NCBI GenBank assembly: GCA_025517425.1
Contig: JAOPJY010000001.1
Coordinates: 310,001 to 374,000 of the forward strand
Reading direction: 5' to 3'
DNA length: 64,000 bases
Source: Halobacteria archaeon AArc-dxtr1
GTDB lineage: Archaea; Halobacteriota; Halobacteria; Halobacteriales; Natrialbaceae
The notes beneath the pieces are model-generated. The model saw only the letters and a program-made list of their open reading frames with translations, made no database searches and was not told the origin of the DNA. The stretch's first letter is position 1. The number at the start of each line of letters is the position of its first letter. Below are positions 54,672 to 62,675 of the stretch, one piece after another. The position numbers and the translations under genes were made by a program.

Positions 54672-54742
54672 GGGACCGTGGGGTAGTGGTATCCTCTGCG
54701 GATGGGGTCCGTAGGACCCGAGTTCAATTCTCGGCGGTCCCA
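54672..54742 (+). tRNA. tRNA-Pro (anticodon GGG)
   Basis: A 71-base tRNA: acceptor gggaccg/cggtccc plus discriminator A, D-arm around gtagtggt, anticodon stem tgcgg/ccgta with loop atggggt (anticodon GGG), and T-arm ccgag/ctcgg with loop ttcaatt. No intron and no encoded CCA. It lies just after cbf5. Confidence 0.97.
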
Positions 54743-54834
54743 TATTTGCGTGTTCTCTCGGTAGTCAGCCACTTCTTCGGGCAGTCGCTGACACACGATA
54801 TATAATACGTTACCAGTGACAGGCAAACGGACTC

Positions 54835-55140
54835 GTGTCTCGCTTCGAGGAACGGGATATGTACAGTGCCTCTCGGGCGGACCACCCACTGCCGACACGG
54901 ACGACGTACGATGCTGATACGAACTACCAGACCATTTATCTCGACGTATTGCCGGCCACCGTCGACGACCTCACAATCCAGGTCGGGTCGACACAACTCA
55001 CGGTGATCCAGACTCGCCGAAAGCAGCGTACTGCCCGCGTGTTCTCCCCGCCAACGTCGACGCATCGCTTTGTCTCGGGTGGGACTGCCACCTATCATCA
55101 TGGCGTTCTCGAAATCGTGGTGCCAGTTGTGGACAGGTGA
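54835..55140 (+). CDS. Hsp20-like protein
   Basis: A 101-residue protein read from a GTG at 54835 (an ATG at 54859 is the alternative). About 35 N-terminal residues precede a single alpha-crystallin-like beta sandwich: IYLDVLPATVDDLTIQVGST, then QLTVIQTRRKQRTARVF and the closing GGTATYHHGVLEIVVPVV, where GVLEIVVP corresponds to the family's GxLxIxxP end. The sandwich is compact and the C-terminal IxI motif is missing, so oligomerisation may differ from classic small heat-shock proteins. Confidence 0.6.
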   Translation: MSRFEERDMYSASRADHPLPTRTTYDADTNYQTIYLDVLPATVDDLTIQVGSTQLTVIQTRRKQRTARVFSPPTSTHRFVSGGTATYHHGVLEIVVPVVDR

Positions 55141-55325
55141 AGTGGGGCCGTCTGAGCCCACCGGTCGCCAGTTACTAGATGGTTTGCAGAGGGTAACAGT
55201 TTAAACGGGAAGAGGGGGCCAAACCGGCCACACCGAATAGATCGGAGCGTGCTGACGGCAGTCGGCTTCGAGCCGCCACGACCGTCGTCGCTGCCTGCTC
55301 CGACGACTGGTGGGAGTCTACCAAG

Positions 55326-55805
55326 ATGCAAGCCGAACCTGAGAGCAGCGAGTCAAGCCGTACGCCGAGCGACGAACAGCCTTCGACGGACCACCGGGCA
55401 GTAAGTCCGGTCCTCGGGGTCGTCCTGATGGTCGCGATCACTGTCGTGCTGGCTGCCGTTATCGGGGCGTTCGTTCTCGATATCGAGCCCGCCGACAGCA
55501 CCGTGCCAAACGCGAATTTCGACTGGATCGAAGACGAGAACGGATCGGTGACGATCATCCACGACGGGGGGCAGGCGTTCGATGCCTCTCGCATGAGCCT
55601 CTCTGGCGAGCCGGTCGGCGATGATCTCGAACTTGAAGGGGTGGATTCTGGTAGTTGGGGTCCCGAGACGACGGCTGGCGATCGGATCACGGTTTCCGAC
55701 GACAGCCTTCCCGAATCTGGTGAGTTGGTGTTGCGTTACGATACTGGCGGCGGGATTTCGATTATAGACGACTTCACGTACGCTAACCGCTCCGCAGAAA
55801 CGTAG
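55326..55805 (+). CDS. archaeal type IV pilin-like protein
   Basis: A 159-residue protein with the archaeal pilin N-terminal signature HRAVSPVLGVVLMVAITVVL, followed by the rest of the hydrophobic helix (AAVIGAFVLDI). Prepilin peptidase would cut just before this helix, after a longer than usual leader of about 30 residues. The remainder is a beta-rich acidic domain (FDWIEDENGSVTIIHDGGQA, and GELVLRYDTGGGISIIDDF). Possibly a minor pilin or a secreted pilin-like subunit. A long upstream region (a ttaaac element near 55201) may be its promoter. Confidence 0.88.
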   Translation: MQAEPESSESSRTPSDEQPSTDHRAVSPVLGVVLMVAITVVLAAVIGAFVLDIEPADSTVPNANFDWIEDENGSVTIIHDGGQAFDASRMSLSGEPVGDDLELEGVDSGSWGPETTAGDRITVSDDSLPESGELVLRYDTGGGISIIDDFTYANRSAET

Positions 55806-55865
55806 CGAAAAACCACGCCAAAACCGTATCCAGCCGAAATCAGCTCCGGGAGTTGCTTTCCGGAG

Positions 55866-56147
55866 TCAGTAGAACAGAATGCCGACCAGTTCCATCTGCA
55901 GGAACATCGCGACCCACAGACCGATAATGAGCCCAAAGAAGATGCCACAGCCAAGCAGCGCGGTCTTTAGGTCTCGTGGCTTTCCGAGGAACCATGCGGC
56001 GAGCATGACGTACACCGGGACCAGAATGACTCCGAAGATCAGGAAGGTTCCGATGTTGGGGAAGCCAGTGACGTTGGTTCCCTCTGCACCGTGGGTCATG
56101 AGTATCTCAGAGAGTGCCAGTGCCGCCTGTGTCGACGTAATACTCAT
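55866..56147 (-). CDS. small membrane protein of the Fe-S/NrfD operon
   Basis: A 93-residue protein with two membrane helices (about 33-53 and 63-90). It starts MSITSTQAALALSEILMTHG and overlaps the NrfD-like gene upstream by 4 bases. The tight coupling makes it a likely third subunit or assembly factor of that complex. No family is recognised. Confidence 0.75.
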   Translation of the reverse strand: MSITSTQAALALSEILMTHGAEGTNVTGFPNIGTFLIFGVILVPVYVMLAAWFLGKPRDLKTALLGCGIFFGLIIGLWVAMFLQMELVGILFY

Positions 56148-57490
56148 GCTTCCACCTCCGTCTCGGCGTCACCGTGTGCGTGGTCCTCGTTTAAGTGTTC
56201 GATCGCGTGGAGTTCGACGACAGGGACGATCTTTGCGACAACGAGGAAGATCAATGTTACCATGCCGATCGTTCCCAGAACCGATGCCATCTCAATCAGA
56301 CTTGGCCAGTACTCGCCGGGAGTGGCTTGGTAGATCCCCATCGTTGGGTACATCAGGCCGGCGACGACGAAGTAGACCTTTTCGACGAGCGTCGCGGTGA
56401 GAACCACGACACTCGCCACGATAGCGCGCGTCTTCGTGAACAGCGACGGTCGGACCGCCTGCGCGAAGATGTACCCCAGCGTGATCAGGACCATCCCGAT
56501 CGGGATCAGGTACGCCGGGTGGGACATCTTCGAATCGAAGGTCTGGCCCTGGTCAATCGGCGCGAGGAATCCGCCGCTCATCAGCTGCTGGAGTTGGAGC
56601 CAGAGGAACAGCAGCGAAAAGAACCCAAGCCAGAGAGTCAGTCCGCGGAAGACGTCGTCGGTGATAATGTGATCCCAGTCGTAGGCCGCGCGGAAGGCGT
56701 AGGAGAGCACGATGACGCCGCTGATAGCCGAGGTGAGCGCGATCGTGAGGAACTGCGGCCCCTGTACGGCACTAAACCAACCGGGCATCGTCGGGATCAG
56801 GGCGAACAGCCACGGGATCACGCCGCCGTGAAGCAAGAGCGGCGCGAGGATGATGATCGCCAGTGCGAGCCACCAGACCATCCGTTCAACGACCTTGTCC
56901 TCTTTCTCGGTGTAGCCGATGGTGAGGACTTTGTAGATCGGTGAGAAGTGGTCTGGAAGCTGGTCGCGAAGGCGTGTAACGTCGTACCGAAGCGTCAGTG
57001 CGAGATATGTCGCGGTCAGCACGAGGTAGAGCGTGATGACCGTCACGTCCCACACCAGCGGCGAGTTGTGGACGGTGATGTGGTAGTGGCCGATGATGCT
57101 GGTGACCATCCGGTCCGGTCGGCCCATGTGGACGATGATGTAAAAGCCAGCCGCAGAGAGGCCGGCGATCGTCAGCAGTTCAGCGAGGCGGGCGACCGGC
57201 ATGTACCGGTCCATCCCAAGGAGTCGGACCGCAGCAGAGAGGATAATCCCGCCGTGGGCAATTCCGACCCACCAGATGAACGCGCCGATGTACAGTCCCC
57301 AGGTGACGCCGCCACCGCTACCCCAGTCAGAGAGGCCGGTGACAGACATCCCCTGCTGGAGCTGGTACGTCCAGCCGATGAGGAAGATGCCAAAGGCAAT
57401 TGCTGCCGCGCCGAAGAGGTAGTAGTACCGCTTTGACGTGTTCTTGATCGGCCGGAGGATGTCCTCCTCACTCGGCGTTTTAGTGCTCAT
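56144..57490 (-). CDS. NrfD/PsrC-family membrane quinone-binding subunit
   Basis: A 448-residue protein with about ten membrane helices of the NrfD/PsrC family, which exchanges electrons between quinones and an iron-sulfur partner. Features include LYIGAFIWWVGIAHGGIILS near the N-terminus, VHMGRPDRMVTSIIGHYHIT, and VWDVTVITLYLVLTATYLAL. The C-terminus is short, acidic and His-containing. It overlaps the Fe-S gene by 4 bases and the small membrane protein by 4 bases, forming a three-gene operon. Confidence 0.88.
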   Translation of the reverse strand: MSTKTPSEEDILRPIKNTSKRYYYLFGAAAIAFGIFLIGWTYQLQQGMSVTGLSDWGSGGGVTWGLYIGAFIWWVGIAHGGIILSAAVRLLGMDRYMPVARLAELLTIAGLSAAGFYIIVHMGRPDRMVTSIIGHYHITVHNSPLVWDVTVITLYLVLTATYLALTLRYDVTRLRDQLPDHFSPIYKVLTIGYTEKEDKVVERMVWWLALAIIILAPLLLHGGVIPWLFALIPTMPGWFSAVQGPQFLTIALTSAISGVIVLSYAFRAAYDWDHIITDDVFRGLTLWLGFFSLLFLWLQLQQLMSGGFLAPIDQGQTFDSKMSHPAYLIPIGMVLITLGYIFAQAVRPSLFTKTRAIVASVVVLTATLVEKVYFVVAGLMYPTMGIYQATPGEYWPSLIEMASVLGTIGMVTLIFLVVAKIVPVVELHAIEHLNEDHAHGDAETEVEA

Positions 57491-59130
57491 AACGGCAGGC
57501 CTCCGGTGATGTAATCGAAGTCGACGGTGTCTTCGTCAGTGACGTCCTTGCGCGCGTCAGCCAACTGCCCTTCTTCGCCGTCGGCGCGGTCGAAGGTCAC
57601 GTTCTCGTAGACAACCGAACCCTGGACCTCTTCTGGCGGAACCTGCTCGGCTCGTGGGCCTGGTTCGTCACCCATGTAGAGGACGTTCGGGTTGGTTCCG
57701 TACTCCTCTAAGAGCTTGAAGGTCGACGTGGGCGACGGTGCGTTGTGTCCGGTGCTGTCCTGAACGAAGGTGTCGAGGATGTGTCTCGCTTCCGTCTCGA
57801 CGTCGTCATCTTCGTCGATGTCGAGGTTGTCGAGTACGTCGTCGCGGTCGAGGTCGCTGTTTTCGAGCATTGCGACGATCTCGGTTTGCCGGACCTCGAA
57901 GCGGCGGCTCGTGCGATACTCGTCGAGAGCATCCGTGTCGTCGGGATCGAACGGTGGGTCGTCCCAGTCGAACTCGAGGAGCAACGCGACGGCCTGAATG
58001 ACTTCGACTCGCTCATCGTCGTCGATGTCGTCGAGTTCGGCCTCGGTATCGAGGTCTCCCGCAACGAACCGCAGCGCGCGCCCCATCGACGGGTTGTCGG
58101 CGTACTGCTGTGGGTCGCTGGTCTCGTCGTTCATGTTCCCGAACTGGATCGCTTCGGGCGGACAGGCGTCCTGACACGCGGTCGTACCGACCATGCCGTC
58201 ACCCATGTCGCCGTCCTGTCGGGTCGGACACATCGTACACTTACTCATGACGCCGCGGGGGGCCCGACTGTCGACGGGGCGCCCGCGCTTGTCGTAGATG
58301 TGGTCGCCCATGCCCTGCTCTTCGTAGTGCTCGACGATGTCGTCCTGGGAGACGTCCGGTTCGTCCCACTGGAAGTAGTTGACGCCGTACGGGCAGGCGA
58401 CCTGACAGTATCGGCAACCGATACAGACGTCGTAGTCGGTAAGCACGAGTCCGTCACTCTGTCGCGTGTGTCGGGCCGTCGTCGGGCACACCTTTTCACA
58501 CGGCGCGTCGGTACAGTGCTGACACGGGCGGATGAGTCGCCCGCGACTGGCGTTCATGTCCTCGTCGGGATCCTCGTAGTCGAGGATGTACATCCAGTTG
58601 ACGCCGCTGTCTAAGTTGTTCTCTTCGGAACAGGCGGAGACACAGGAGAGACAGCCGTCACACTGCTCTAGGTCGAGCACCATCCCCCACTGGGTGTCGC
58701 GCTCGTCGGCGGCGGTCTGGTTGTCGTCGACGTTCAGTTCCCGGTCGCCGTCGTCAGCGGTTGCCCAGGCACCGAGCCCGACGAACGCGGCTCCGGCGCC
58801 CATCTTCTTCATCACTTCACGGCGATCCATGTCGCCGTCCTCGAAGGCCTCGAGAGCGCTGGCGATCGAACCGCCCTCACCATCTTCGGCTTCGAGTTCC
58901 TCGAGTGCCTCGGCCGTCGGCCGGTCATCCTGGCCGAACTCTTCCATCACGGCGTCGTGATACCGATCGTGGAATTCGGCCTCGGAGAGATCGCCCTTCG
59001 TGACGGCCATTGCATCCTCGGCCATCTCGAATCCGAGCTGGGTGTCGTACTCGGTCTCGTCGAGCATCGACTCGAGCTCGTTCTCCCAGTTTTCCCCCAT
59101 CGGGTGGAACGACTCGTCGTCCGCACTCAT
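57487..59130 (-). CDS. four-cluster 4Fe-4S subunit (DmsB/NrfC-like) with acidic extensions
   Basis: A 547-residue iron-sulfur protein. Four cluster motifs are visible: CDGCLSCVSAC (157-167), CQHCTDAPCEKVCP (203-216), CIGCRYCQVACP (236-247), and CTMC...CQDACP (298-324), as in DmsB/NrfC/PsrB. About 100 acidic residues precede an internal twin-Arg segment (DRREVMKKMGAGAAFVGLG, 102-120); starting at Met101 (58830) would give a standard Tat signal. An acidic insertion of about 100 residues lies between the last cluster and the C-terminal domain. With the NrfD-like protein downstream it forms an electron-transfer module, but no molybdopterin catalytic subunit is present here. Confidence 0.88.
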   Translation of the reverse strand: MSADDESFHPMGENWENELESMLDETEYDTQLGFEMAEDAMAVTKGDLSEAEFHDRYHDAVMEEFGQDDRPTAEALEELEAEDGEGGSIASALEAFEDGDMDRREVMKKMGAGAAFVGLGAWATADDGDRELNVDDNQTAADERDTQWGMVLDLEQCDGCLSCVSACSEENNLDSGVNWMYILDYEDPDEDMNASRGRLIRPCQHCTDAPCEKVCPTTARHTRQSDGLVLTDYDVCIGCRYCQVACPYGVNYFQWDEPDVSQDDIVEHYEEQGMGDHIYDKRGRPVDSRAPRGVMSKCTMCPTRQDGDMGDGMVGTTACQDACPPEAIQFGNMNDETSDPQQYADNPSMGRALRFVAGDLDTEAELDDIDDDERVEVIQAVALLLEFDWDDPPFDPDDTDALDEYRTSRRFEVRQTEIVAMLENSDLDRDDVLDNLDIDEDDDVETEARHILDTFVQDSTGHNAPSPTSTFKLLEEYGTNPNVLYMGDEPGPRAEQVPPEEVQGSVVYENVTFDRADGEEGQLADARKDVTDEDTVDFDYITGGLPL

Positions 59131-59207
59131 CGGGAGAAAACACCTCCAAGACGCGACCGTCCGAACTGGCTGTGACGTGTTCGCACGCGGCTACATACGG
59201 TCATTTG

Positions 59208-59228
59208 TGAGTCCTCTAGGGGGACTCA
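59208..59228. promoter_or_regulatory. inverted repeat upstream of the Fe-S/NrfD operon
   Basis: A perfect 7-base inverted repeat (tgagtcc at 59208-59214, ggactca at 59222-59228) with a 7-base centre lies 78 bases before the start of the Fe-S gene. Position and symmetry suit a regulator-binding site; the bat-type regulator encoded just upstream is a candidate. Confidence 0.45.
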
Positions 59229-59281
59229 CCACTGTGTAGTTTTGTACCATCACGTCGATTTCCAGCCGACGAGAATAGGGA

Positions 59282-59293
59282 CGAACATGTTCG
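59282..59293. promoter_or_regulatory. perfect 12-base palindrome near the regulator gene
   Basis: The sequence cgaacatgttcg is self-complementary and lies between the end of the bat-type regulator gene and the Fe-S operon start. It may be an operator or part of a terminator for the regulator gene. Confidence 0.4.
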
Positions 59294-59324
59294 AGCATAC
59301 ATATTGGCTTGCGTTGATGGGTCG

Positions 59325-59963
59325 TTACGTCGACGATCGCCCCTCGACGAACTGCTTGACCACTGCCTCCTCTGCCCGATGGAGTGTCTCGCTGCAGGTC
59401 GACTTTGCAATGTCGAGATGATCGGCGAGTTCGGTCAGCGTACATTGGCGCGGCGTGTCGTAATAGCCCTGCTCAACCGCGGTTATGACGATATCGAGCT
59501 GTCTGTCCGAGAGTCGATGTCGGTCGTAGATTGGCTCTCGTGCGTGTTCGATCCGATACTGGATACCGACGCGCTCGAGTCGGTCGGCGAGAGCGGCGAG
59601 TTGGTCTCGTGAGCCGACAACGTCGAGTTCCGCCTCGCCGTCTTCGACGCGGGCTGGCAGCCGAATCGGGAGTTCCGAGGCGTCCGGCGAAAAGAGCACC
59701 AGCGGCGCGTTCGTCTCGAAGTGAACCGTCGCTTCGTCGCTGTGGTGTTCGGTAACCACGTGTAGCTCGCGCAACTGGTCATGTGCGTCCATGGCCTCGA
59801 CGACCGTCGGCACGTCCGGCCCGGTGATCCGGCTGACGACGAACCCGAACTCCGGGCCGGGGACTGCCGCGAGGATTCGAAACGTCGTCTCCGAGTGCGC
59901 CCTCGAAAGTTGCGTGATCCACATCGATTCGGGCAGCGTAATCCTGAGCGTTGCTTCCACCAT
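59325..59963 (-). CDS. bacterio-opsin-activator-type (HTH_10) transcription regulator
   Basis: A 212-residue regulator. The N-terminal 150 residues match the bacterioopsin transcriptional activator family layout (MVEATLRITLPESMWITQLS and a beta-rich sensor-like part). The C-terminal HTH_10 domain is clear: LSDRQLDIVITAVEQGYYDT, then CTLTELADHLDIAKSTCSET and LHRAEEAVVKQF. DmsR of Halobacterium, which controls a DMSO-reductase operon, belongs to this group. Its place directly upstream of and in line with the Fe-S/NrfD operon makes that operon the likely target. Confidence 0.9.
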   Translation of the reverse strand: MVEATLRITLPESMWITQLSRAHSETTFRILAAVPGPEFGFVVSRITGPDVPTVVEAMDAHDQLRELHVVTEHHSDEATVHFETNAPLVLFSPDASELPIRLPARVEDGEAELDVVGSRDQLAALADRLERVGIQYRIEHAREPIYDRHRLSDRQLDIVITAVEQGYYDTPRQCTLTELADHLDIAKSTCSETLHRAEEAVVKQFVEGRSST

Positions 59964-60076
59964 TTACCGGAGAGACGGTTTCGAACGTACGAATATGTTC
60001 GGTCCTGTGCTGCCGCATTCGGTTCCCCGGAGTCGGTCGAATGGAACGCGTCCTGATCGGCCGTTTCCCGATACGG

Positions 60077-60082
60077 TTTATA
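60077..60082 (+). promoter_or_regulatory. TATA-like element of the adenosyltransferase gene
   Basis: The sequence tttata ends 25 bases before the ATG at 60107, a clear haloarchaeal TATA position for a leaderless mRNA, and decides that start over the longer open frame from 59951. Confidence 0.6.
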
Positions 60083-60106
60083 CTCATCGGCCGACACAGA
60101 CTCCGT

Positions 60107-60640
60107 ATGGACATCTACACGGGTCGCGGCGACGAGGGCCAGACCGATCTCCAGACGATGGATCGCATCTCGAAGGCCAGCCCCCGGATCGAAGCGTACG
60201 GAACGGTCGACGAACTCAACGCCTTCCTCGGATCGACGCGTCCGGCGCCGTACGACGATCTGGAAGATCGCCTCCGAGAGATCCAGAACCACCTCCACAT
60301 CGTACAAGCCGACTTCGCGAACCCCGATCTCGACGCTGAGTGCCCCCGAATCGATCCAGACCACATCTCGCAACTCGAGGACTGGATCGACGAGTACGAT
60401 TCCGATCTGGAGCCGTTGACCTCCTTTATCCTCCCGAGTGGCGGTGACCTGGGGAGTCGTCTTCATCACGGGCGGACCATCTGCCGGCGCGCAGAGCGTC
60501 GTGCCGTCGCACTTTCCAATGAGGCCGATATCAACGACCACGCCGTCACCTACCTGAATCGCCTCTCGGACGCCCTGTTCGTCTTCGCTCGCCTTGCGAA
60601 TGCGCGTGACGACGTGTCAGAGGAAGAGCCGACGTACTGA
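60107..60640 (+). CDS. cob(I)alamin adenosyltransferase, PduO type
   Basis: A 177-residue enzyme that transfers adenosyl from ATP to cob(I)alamin. MDIYTGRGDEGQTDLQTMDR is the ATP-binding N-terminus; EAYGTVDELNAFLGSTRP and FILPSGGDLGSRLHHGRTIC with RRAERRAVAL are the PduO signatures; YLNRLSDALFVFARLAN closes the helical bundle. It is not part of a visible cobalamin cluster. A strong TATA-like element supports the start. Confidence 0.94.
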   Translation: MDIYTGRGDEGQTDLQTMDRISKASPRIEAYGTVDELNAFLGSTRPAPYDDLEDRLREIQNHLHIVQADFANPDLDAECPRIDPDHISQLEDWIDEYDSDLEPLTSFILPSGGDLGSRLHHGRTICRRAERRAVALSNEADINDHAVTYLNRLSDALFVFARLANARDDVSEEEPTY

Positions 60641-60762
60641 TCCGCCAGAGGAGGAGTTGACGGACTCATCCCGCCGGGATCCGGAACTGTCGGAGCGGTT
60701 TCGAACTCGTCGACGCCGCTCGTATCGAAACGCTTACTCCCGACAGGGCGGTTCGACTTCGT

Positions 60763-61041
60763 ATGAGCGACGACGCCGTGAGCCCCGAGGAGGTCCGCCA
60801 CGTCGCCGAGTTGGCCCGAATCGATCTGGAGGACGATCAGGTCGATCAGTTCAGCCGGCAGTTCGCAGACATCCTCGAGTACTTCGAGACCCTAGACGAG
60901 GTGCCGTCGGTCGATCGCGAGGCCGACCTGACGAACGTGATGCGACCCGACGAGGTCCGCGATTCCTTAGCAAGCGATGACGCGCTTGCGAACGCGACCG
61001 AAACCGAGGACGGCTACTTCAAGGGGCCGAACGTCTCCTGA
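60763..61041 (+). CDS. gatC: Asp-tRNA(Asn)/Glu-tRNA(Gln) amidotransferase subunit C
   Basis: A 92-residue protein that stabilises GatA-GatB. It has the family pattern VSPEEVRHVAELARIDLEDD, QFSRQFADILEYFETLDEVP and the Arg-Pro-Asp segment MRPDEVRDSL. It starts the gatC-gatA pair with a 2-base gap. gatB is not in the window. Confidence 0.95.
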   Translation: MSDDAVSPEEVRHVAELARIDLEDDQVDQFSRQFADILEYFETLDEVPSVDREADLTNVMRPDEVRDSLASDDALANATETEDGYFKGPNVS

Positions 61042-61043
61042 CC

Positions 61044-62360
61044 ATGTCTGGCAACATTTTCATCACCGACGAGCGGATCGACGGCGACGGCGACGGCCCC
61101 CTCGCGGGGCGGACGGTCGCCGTCAAGGACAACATCTCGACAGCGGGGCTGCGGACGACCTGTGGCTCACAGATGCTCGCCGACTACGTCCCGCCTTACG
61201 ACGCCACCGTCGTCTCCCGACTCAAGGAGGCAGGAGCGACGATCGCCGGCAAGACGAATATGGACGAGTTCGGGATGGGGACGACCACCGAGACCTCCCA
61301 CTTCGGCCCGACCGACAACCCCGCTGCGCCGGGCCATGTCCCCGGGGGCTCTTCGGGCGGCTCCGCTGCCGCCGTCGCAGCCGGCGAGGCCGACCTCGCA
61401 CTCGGCTCCGACACCGGCGGCTCGATCCGCTGTCCGGCTGCCTTCTGTGGCGTCGTCGGCATCAAGCCCACCTACGGGTTGGTCTCGCGATACGGGCTCG
61501 TCGCCTACGGCAACAGCTTGGAGCAGATCGGCCCGTTCGCGAACTCCGTCGAGGACGCGGCGGCACTGCTCGACGTCATCGCCGGGCCGGACGAGCGCGA
61601 CGCGACGACGCGCGAGGCACCCAGTGCCTCGGATAGTCGAGCGGACGACGCCCGGGCCCGCAGCGAGGGCGAAGGCTCCGCGTACGCCGCCGCGGCCGAC
61701 GGCGACGTCGACGGGCTCACGATCGGCATCCCGACGGAGCTCGTCGAAGGCGCCGACGAGGGCGTCCTCGAGGCGTTCTGGGACGCGATCGACGAACTCG
61801 AAGACCGGGGCGCGAAGTACCGCGACGTCTCGCTTCCCTCCGTCGAGCACGCCGTCGAAGCCTACTACGTGATCGCGATGTCGGAAGCCTCCTCGAACCT
61901 CGCCCGGTTCGACGGCGTCCGCTACGGCCACGACGCCGAGGCCGACGGCAACTGGAACGAGCGATTCTCACAGACCCGCAAGGAGGGCTTTGGCGACGAG
62001 GTCAAGCGCCGCATCCTCCTCGGAACCTACGCCCTCTCGGCGGGTTACCACGACAAGTACTACAAGAAGGCACAGGACGCCCGCGCCTGGGTCAAACAGG
62101 ACTTCGACGAGGCGCTCTCCGAGGTCGACGTACTCGCCTCGCCGACGATGCCCGTTCCGCCGTTCGAACTCGGCGAGAGTCTTGACGATCCGCTCCAGAT
62201 GTATCTCGCGGACGCGAACACGGTTCCCGTCAACCTCGCGGATCTCCCCGCTATCTCGGTTCCGATCGGCGAGACCGACGGTCTCCCCGTCGGCCTCCAG
62301 TTCGTCGGCCCCGCATTTGGTGAGGAGAGGATTATTCGGGCTGGCAGCGCGCTGGAGTAA
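61044..62360 (+). CDS. gatA: Asp-tRNA(Asn)/Glu-tRNA(Gln) amidotransferase subunit A
   Basis: A 438-residue amidase that releases ammonia from glutamine for tRNA-dependent amidation. The Ser-cisSer-Lys triad is visible: Lys in GRTVAVKDNISTAG, cis-Ser in PGGSSGGSAAAVAAG and nucleophile Ser in GSDTGGSIRCPAAFCG. GIKPTYGLVSRYGLVAYGNS and YHDKYYKKAQDAR are typical of GatA. An Ala/Asp/Ser-rich insert of about 35 residues lies near 195-225. Archaea use it with GatB/GatC for Asn-tRNA formation where GatDE covers Gln-tRNA. Confidence 0.96.
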   Translation: MSGNIFITDERIDGDGDGPLAGRTVAVKDNISTAGLRTTCGSQMLADYVPPYDATVVSRLKEAGATIAGKTNMDEFGMGTTTETSHFGPTDNPAAPGHVPGGSSGGSAAAVAAGEADLALGSDTGGSIRCPAAFCGVVGIKPTYGLVSRYGLVAYGNSLEQIGPFANSVEDAAALLDVIAGPDERDATTREAPSASDSRADDARARSEGEGSAYAAAADGDVDGLTIGIPTELVEGADEGVLEAFWDAIDELEDRGAKYRDVSLPSVEHAVEAYYVIAMSEASSNLARFDGVRYGHDAEADGNWNERFSQTRKEGFGDEVKRRILLGTYALSAGYHDKYYKKAQDARAWVKQDFDEALSEVDVLASPTMPVPPFELGESLDDPLQMYLADANTVPVNLADLPAISVPIGETDGLPVGLQFVGPAFGEERIIRAGSALE

Positions 62361-62675
62361 CTGCCCTCACCTATTCTATCGTTGGTTGCGCGTCGTTTTC
62401 AAACCGCGTTCTGAACGGATAGTCCCCATTCGATCACTACGCGTGCGAATGTATCGCCAGATAACCTTCCAGTTGCGACAGATTTTCGTAGGGTCGTGCA
62501 AGAAGCACAGTGCAAATCTAGCATAACAGCAATCCCTGAGTGTGGGAATTAGATTCGTTTAACATGGAGGGTGTTTCCCACCGAATTAGCCTCTCTCCAG
62601 ATCACTGAGACGGATGGTTCTGTCACCGTTCATGGAAACCGCCACAGTTCTAGTACTGGAACGTGACCATTCCTT
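62361..62675. other. AT-richer spacer after gatA
   Basis: A 315-base spacer between the convergent ends of gatA and the AI-2E-type transporter gene. A+T rises here and stays high to the window end. No gene, tRNA or repeat was recognised. Confidence 0.45.
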
